Shown here one piece after another: positions 5,948-9,016 of a stretch of DNA of 9,016 nt. The stretch spans positions 1 through 9,016 of the forward strand of contig JAJZQK010000097.1 of the NCBI GenBank assembly GCA_021847625.1, given 5' to 3'. The translations under genes were made by a program, and so were the position numbers. The first letter of the stretch is position 1. Every line of letters begins with the position of its first letter. This stretch comes from Chloroflexota bacterium. GTDB taxonomy: Bacteria; Chloroflexota; FW602-bin22; JAMCYS01. The notes under the pieces were generated by a model. It searched no databases. It was not told where the DNA came from and saw only the letters and a list, made by a program, of their open reading frames with translations.

Positions 5948-5979
5948 ACGCGTGGTGGCCCAGCCGAGGGCGAGGCAAA

Positions 5980-7119
5980 CTACCCCGCCTTGCCCAGACC
6001 GCCCTCGGGCCTTCGTCGCGGGAGCGGCTCCTGCCCGCGCCCCGTCCGCTCGCCGACGTAGATGCTCGCCGCTCGCCGCCTAGCCTGGAAGAGCACCCGC
6101 TCGTACAATCGGAGGTAGCCGTCCACCATCCGGTCGACGCTGAAGTGCTCCTCGACATGCCGGCGGATATGTCGCGGGTCAAGGGCCCCCACTCTGTCGA
6201 CGGCGGCGGCCATCCCGTCGACGTCGCCGTCCTCGACCAGGAAGCCGGTCTCGCCGTCGACGATCAACTCGGGAGCGGCGCCCCGCCGAAAGGCGATCAC
6301 CGGTGTGCCGGTCGCCATCGCCTCGGGCATGACCAGGCCAAAGGGTTCCTCCCACTCAATGGGTAGGAGCAGGGCTCTCGCCCCGACGTACAACGCTTTG
6401 GCCTGCTCGCGCGTAACCTCGCCGACGTAGCGGATCAGGTGGTCGCCGAGCAACGGTTCGATCATGGTGCGGAAGTAGTCCACGTCCACGCGGTCGACCT
6501 TGCCGGCGAGGATCAGCGGTTGGCGCAGTCTACGAGCAACCTCGATAGCTAGGTGAGCCCCCTTCTCCGGGGCCAGGCGGCTGAGGAAGAGTAGATAGTC
6601 CTCTTTCCGCTCCCGAAAGGGGAAAGCGGCGACGTCGATGCCGTTGTAGACGACGCCGACGTAGTTCCTCCGGGCTATCTCCAGCGGCATTGTCCGCAGG
6701 AAAGCGCGGCTGATGGTGTTATAGAAACCCTGGTAGTAGTCCCAGACGACCCTGGCGCCGGGTGGCATCAGGCCGTGGAGCGTGCTGAGCATCGGCGTCC
6801 GGGTCAGCCGGCTCAGCGCCATGGGGAGCTCCCCGGCGTGGTTGTGGATTATGTCGAAGTCGCTAGCGGCGGCCAGGGCCTCGGCGGCGTTCAACCACTC
6901 GTAAGGCACCGGGTCGACCACCTCCGGGGCCGTGCGCAGGCTACGAGGGTAGACCGAGCGCAGCTCGGCGGAGGTGAGGGAGTCCCCCGAGGCGAACAGC
7001 ACCACCTCGTGCCCCCGGACCACGAGCCCCTCCGTGAGGGCGTGCACCACCGCTTCCGTCCCCCCATAGGCCGGCGGCGGCACCCGCTCCGTCAGGGGGC
7101 TAATCTGAACTATCCTCAT
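5980..7119 (-). CDS. GT4-family glycosyltransferase
   Basis: The 379-residue product has the GT-B fold of retaining family 4 enzymes, which move sugar from a nucleotide donor to a lipid, protein or glycan acceptor. The N-terminal acceptor domain has PPAYGGTE (15-22) and the loop IIHNHAGE (90-97). YNGID (158-162) leads into the donor domain, with LLFLSRLAPEKG (176-187) and the nucleotide-sugar EX7E motif EPFGLVMPE (E258-E266), then GTPVIAF and ELIVDGETGFLV. The C-terminal 30 residues are basic and low in complexity. The ATG at 7119 follows AAGGAGG with an 8-nt spacer. The open frame runs upstream to 7479, but that part lacks family residues and a ribosome site. It has no glycan-locus neighbours here, so its acceptor is unknown. 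Confidence 0.95.
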   Translation of the reverse strand: MRIVQISPLTERVPPPAYGGTEAVVHALTEGLVVRGHEVVLFASGDSLTSAELRSVYPRSLRTAPEVVDPVPYEWLNAAEALAAASDFDIIHNHAGELPMALSRLTRTPMLSTLHGLMPPGARVVWDYYQGFYNTISRAFLRTMPLEIARRNYVGVVYNGIDVAAFPFRERKEDYLLFLSRLAPEKGAHLAIEVARRLRQPLILAGKVDRVDVDYFRTMIEPLLGDHLIRYVGEVTREQAKALYVGARALLLPIEWEEPFGLVMPEAMATGTPVIAFRRGAAPELIVDGETGFLVEDGDVDGMAAAVDRVGALDPRHIRRHVEEHFSVDRMVDGYLRLYERVLFQARRRAASIYVGERTGRGQEPLPRRRPEGGLGKAG

Positions 7120-7259
7120 CGTCACATCCTCCTTTCCAACCTCACCACAGGCGCGGGGCGGTGCCCGGGCAGGCACCAAGCGCGACAGAGCCGGATAGCG
7201 GCTACGCCCTTGCCGCGGTCGAGCGGGTCTACCGCCGACGGGGAATGGCGCGCAGCGTC

Positions 7260-7288
7260 CCGTGGACACGTCCGGGTCGTGTCCGTGG
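7260..7288 (+). other. 11-pair hairpin in the divergent spacer
   Basis: CCGTGGACACG (7260-7270) pairs with CGTGTCCGTGG (7278-7288) around TCCGGGT. Two of the pairs are G-U only if the plus strand is transcribed. The minus strand would have A-C mismatches there. It may be part of a plus-strand transcript or only a chance GC structure. Confidence 0.3.
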
Positions 7289-7512
7289 TCACTACTTGCA
7301 GGCAGGATGCGGACCGTGTGGGGCGAAAAGGAACTCGTCACTATACGGGCACGGTGATTCGTCACGGGCAGGCAGGACGGCGCAGAATCGCGTCGAAACC
7401 GGCATAGCCGCGGCCAGGCCCCCGCTCCCGTCCCAGCTCCCTTACGGCTGGGCCTGCACTCCGGAACGAGCCGGGGCATATTGGCACAGAACCTGCTGCC
7501 ATCAGTCTCCGT

Positions 7513-7530
7513 CGTCTACACTCGTAGACG
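7513..7530 (+). promoter_or_regulatory. Perfect hairpin ahead of the DUF2795 gene
   Basis: CGTCTAC (7513-7519) pairs exactly with GTAGACG (7524-7530) around ACTC, ending 13 nt before the AGGAGG ribosome site at 7544-7549. It could be a dyad operator or a leader stem. The sequence does not say which. Confidence 0.35.
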
Positions 7531-7559
7531 CAAGATTATGAGCAGGAGGCAGCAAAGAA

Positions 7560-7754
7560 ATGGCACGAGTATCACCAGCCCGGGTTACGCAATGCTTGAG
7601 TGGGATCAACTTCCCGTGCTCGAAGAATGATCTAATCGACCACGCCCGGCAGAACAACTGCTCGAACGATGTGCTGGACACCCTGCGGGAACTGCCCGAC
7701 ACGCGGTACAACAGCATGGCGGACGTAGTGTCCGGCATCGGTGAGGTCGAGTAG
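7560..7754 (+). CDS. DUF2795 small protein
   Basis: This 64-residue protein matches the short DUF2795 family almost end to end. LSGINFPCSKNDLIDHARQN (13-32) carries the family's G-h-x-F-P and D-L-h-x-x-A-R core, and LRELPDTRYNSMADVVSGI (42-60) carries the L-P-x-x-x-Y-x-S-x-x-D-V end. No biochemical role is established for the family. The acidic C-terminus (GEVE) is short. The ATG at 7560 follows AGGAGG (7544-7549) with a 10-nt spacer. It stands alone on the plus strand and converges on the winged-helix gene, with a long hairpin between them. Confidence 0.88.
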   Translation: MARVSPARVTQCLSGINFPCSKNDLIDHARQNNCSNDVLDTLRELPDTRYNSMADVVSGIGEVE

Positions 7755-7808
7755 CGCCCTCACCCGGGCTACAAACTAGCCAGGCAGCGTTAGGGGCTGT
7801 CTGAGCAT

Positions 7809-7856
7809 CCGAACCCCCGTGGGGCCAACCTCTCGGTTGACCTCACGGGGGTTCGG
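7809..7856. terminator. Long hairpin between convergent genes, probable bidirectional terminator
   Basis: 7809-7830 pairs with 7835-7856 around a 4-nt loop (TCTC). It has 22 positions, with one mismatch (7825/7840) and one G-U on the plus strand (7822/7843). The outer arms are CCGAACCCCCGTG and CACGGGGGTTCGG. It lies 55 bp after the DUF2795 stop. Only a short TTT follows, so intrinsic termination would rest mainly on the very strong stem. The position between two converging genes supports the role. Confidence 0.6.
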
Positions 7857-7882
7857 TTTGGGATGGTCGCCAATCACACTGC

Positions 7883-7910
7883 CGGCAGAGCACTCCGCGC
7901 GGCAGAGTAC
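7883..7910. repeat. Short direct repeat, 17-bp period
   Basis: CGGCAGAGCAC (7883-7893) recurs as CGGCAGAGTAC (7900-7910), differing at one base. The copies lie between the two hairpins downstream of the winged-helix gene. With only two copies, chance cannot be excluded. Confidence 0.35.
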
Positions 7911-7919
7911 CGTGCTGAT

Positions 7920-7941
7920 CCCCTCCGACAGCTAGGAGGGG
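7920..7941 (-). terminator. Hairpin spanning the stop codon of the winged-helix gene
   Basis: CCCCTCC (minus, 7941-7935) pairs with GGAGGGG (7926-7920), and the gene's TAG (7934-7932) lies in the 8-nt loop. There is no U-run. It may slow decay or help terminate together with the larger hairpin downstream. Confidence 0.35.
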
Positions 7942-9016
7942 CGATACGGGCTGTCGATTGACCTCCGAAAAGGAAGCGGCTCGACATCTACCCTGCCACC
8001 CGCGTCGTATTCGAGAGGCTCCGTCTGATCGCCAATGCCGTGGACTTGCCGAGCAATCCCGGCCATCGCCTCCCAATACCCCGCGAAGGCCTCCTTACCG
8101 GCAGGGGTGAGGACGTAGGTGGTGCAGGGGAGCTTGCCACGAAAGCGCTTGTGGGTGCTGAGGAAGCCCGATTTCTCCAGCCGCGAGAGGTGGGCGTTGA
8201 GGTTGCCCTCCGTGAGGCCCGTGCAATCTAGCAGGTATCGAAAATCGGCGACCTCCTGCGTGGTGCTGCAGTTATCCAGCACCGCCATGATCGCCAGCCG
8301 GGCGGGCTCGTGGACCACACGGTCGAGGGCGAGCGCCTGCCGATAGTCGCGGGCCCGTGTCTCATCGGCTACCAGCTGGATGCTATCCAGACTTCGTCGC
8401 AGCCTCTCGATGGCTTCCTCCCCCGCTCGTGACTCAGCGTCTGCCCCATCTAAGCGACCGATCCCCCGTTTGGCCAGGAAGGCCCGGGCGAGCCCCCAGA
8501 GGCCGCTCGACAACAGAACCAGGCCCAGACCGCTCCAAAAAAGGGCAAACGCCGCTTCACCCCCGAGACCGTAGGAGAACGTGGGCAGCCCGCCGGCCAG
8601 AAAGACCATTACCACCACGTACAACCGGCCAACGCGCAGCCAGGAACCAATAGCCAGGGCCGCCAGCGCCACCGCGAGCACCAGCGCGGCCATAGAAGGC
8701 GGCCGCAGCAGCATCGCGGCCACGCATAGGCAGAGCCCGGCGGTAGCCACAATGGTCACCAGCCCGGAGACCCGAGACACCTTCGAGACCCCCCGGGCGC
8801 CGCTGGCGCACCATCCCCGCAAAGGACGCGCCGCCAACCGACTGACGAGGATGGGCACGCCAAATAGAACCACCGGTCCCCCGCTGTTCAGCCAGAAGCC
8901 CGCCGCATCGCCGGACGGCAGGAGATGCTGCAACTGGAGGAACTGGCCAAATAAGAAGAAGAACGAGCCGGCGGTGAGCTCCCATGCCCCACCCACGGCC
9001 AGACTGCGCCGCCGAA
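7932..9016 (-). CDS. Membrane protein with cytoplasmic winged-helix DNA-binding domain (5' partial)
   Basis: The frame is open to the window edge. A GTG at 8996 has no ribosome site and the codons before it read RRRSLA, so the true start probably lies outside. Counting from that GTG, about six hydrophobic segments fill residues 8-175, for example FGVPILV, LVTIVATAGLCLCVAAMLL and LVLAVALAALAIGSWL. A charged linker (180-215) leads to a winged-helix domain of the HTH_34 type (PF13601-like): LDRVVHEPARLAIMAVL (224-240), the recognition region LTEGNLNAHLSRLEKSGF (261-278), and the wing to TTYVLTPAGKEAF (292-304). Such domains usually occur as small soluble repressors. Here one is tethered to the membrane, suggesting a sensor-regulator that acts without phosphotransfer (inference). 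The signal and target are unknown. The next gene upstream is not visible. Confidence 0.88.
   Translation of the reverse strand, partial: RRRSLAVGGAWELTAGSFFFLFGQFLQLQHLLPSGDAAGFWLNSGGPVVLFGVPILVSRLAARPLRGWCASGARGVSKVSRVSGLVTIVATAGLCLCVAAMLLRPPSMAALVLAVALAALAIGSWLRVGRLYVVVMVFLAGGLPTFSYGLGGEAAFALFWSGLGLVLLSSGLWGLARAFLAKRGIGRLDGADAESRAGEEAIERLRRSLDSIQLVADETRARDYRQALALDRVVHEPARLAIMAVLDNCSTTQEVADFRYLLDCTGLTEGNLNAHLSRLEKSGFLSTHKRFRGKLPCTTYVLTPAGKEAFAGYWEAMAGIARQVHGIGDQTEPLEYDAGGRVDVEPLPFRRSIDSPYRPS

Larger units (their letters stand above)
5580..5979. other. Intergenic stretch without a recognisable gene
   Basis: Open frames here (for example plus strand from 5787, minus strand 5697-6182) have compositions and residues unlike the neighbouring genes and no recognised domain. 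The region holds several palindromes: a 12-bp perfect one, CCACGGCCGTGG (5885-5896), a hairpin GGGCCT/AGGCCC (5827-5846) and a hairpin just downstream of the glycosyltransferase (5925-5947). No relic or RNA gene could be named. Confidence 0.5.
7120..7559. other. Intergenic stretch without a recognisable gene
   Basis: This 440-bp divergent spacer separates the glycosyltransferase and DUF2795 genes. Long open frames on both strands (plus 7161-7541, minus 7120-7479) carry no recognised motif. The region is rich in hairpins: 7160-7177 (GGTGCC/GGCACC), an 11-pair one at 7260-7288, a GTGA-TTCG-TCAC tetraloop near 7353-7364, and one at 7513-7530 in front of the DUF2795 gene. No convincing -35/-10 pair was found for either gene. 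Confidence 0.5.

Noticed and set aside
5697..6182. Open frames in the spacer downstream of the glycosyltransferase
   Set aside because: They overlap the 3' end of the glycosyltransferase in other frames, have no spaced ribosome site and show no domain.
7120..7479. N-terminal extension of the glycosyltransferase and the overlapping plus-strand frame at 7161-7541
   Set aside because: Both are rich in Arg, Pro and Cys with no recognised motif. The glycosyltransferase has a strong ribosome site directly before the ATG at 7119.

Overview
This is a GC-rich bacterial window, probably chromosomal and from an environmental genome. Several small families (DinB-like, C_GCAxxG_C_C, DUF2795, core-MetE-like, HTH_34 winged helix) and the free-standing GIY-YIG and GT4 genes are compatible with Chloroflexota or a similar lineage. 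This is an inference from gene content and no marker gene settles it. I see no rRNA, tRNA, CRISPR array, transposase or phage gene.

Layout. At 1-1320 a DinB-like gene lies on the minus strand (85-594). Upstream of it is a frameshifted HEAT-like remnant (675-925) and a 77-bp REP/MITE-like pair of hairpins (1146-1222). A MetE/UroD-like methyltransferase follows on the minus strand (1320-2402), with a strong predicted sigma70 promoter and a highly structured leader. Facing away from it is a compact plus-strand metal-efflux operon. A perfect 19-bp C6-T-G6 operator sits exactly between the -35 and -10 boxes, followed by a CsoR/RcnR-family repressor (2687-2971) and a NicO/RcnA-type efflux permease with a His-rich loop (2984-3787). 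The repressor carries the His-Cys-His-Cys residue pattern of the nickel sensor InrS rather than a plain copper CsoR, so the pair looks like a self-regulated Ni/Co export module.

Three minus-strand genes follow, possibly one transcription unit: a zinc-ribbon plus DUF4145-like protein (4779-5579), a C_GCAxxG_C_C redox-type protein (4185-4691) and a GIY-YIG protein (3880-4179). A 400-bp spacer without a gene separates them from a minus-strand GT4 glycosyltransferase (5980-7119). After another 440-bp spacer come a small plus-strand DUF2795 protein (7560-7754), a 22-pair hairpin that probably ends transcription from both sides, and a minus-strand membrane protein with a cytoplasmic winged-helix domain (7932 to the window edge, 5' end missing).

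Most of the window is ordinary housekeeping or accessory sequence. The parts that deserve attention are the InrS-like sensor and operator architecture, the structured leader of the MetE-like gene, the membrane-tethered winged-helix regulator, the frameshifted HEAT relic and the REP-like element. I see no convincing multi-gene defence or biosynthetic system.
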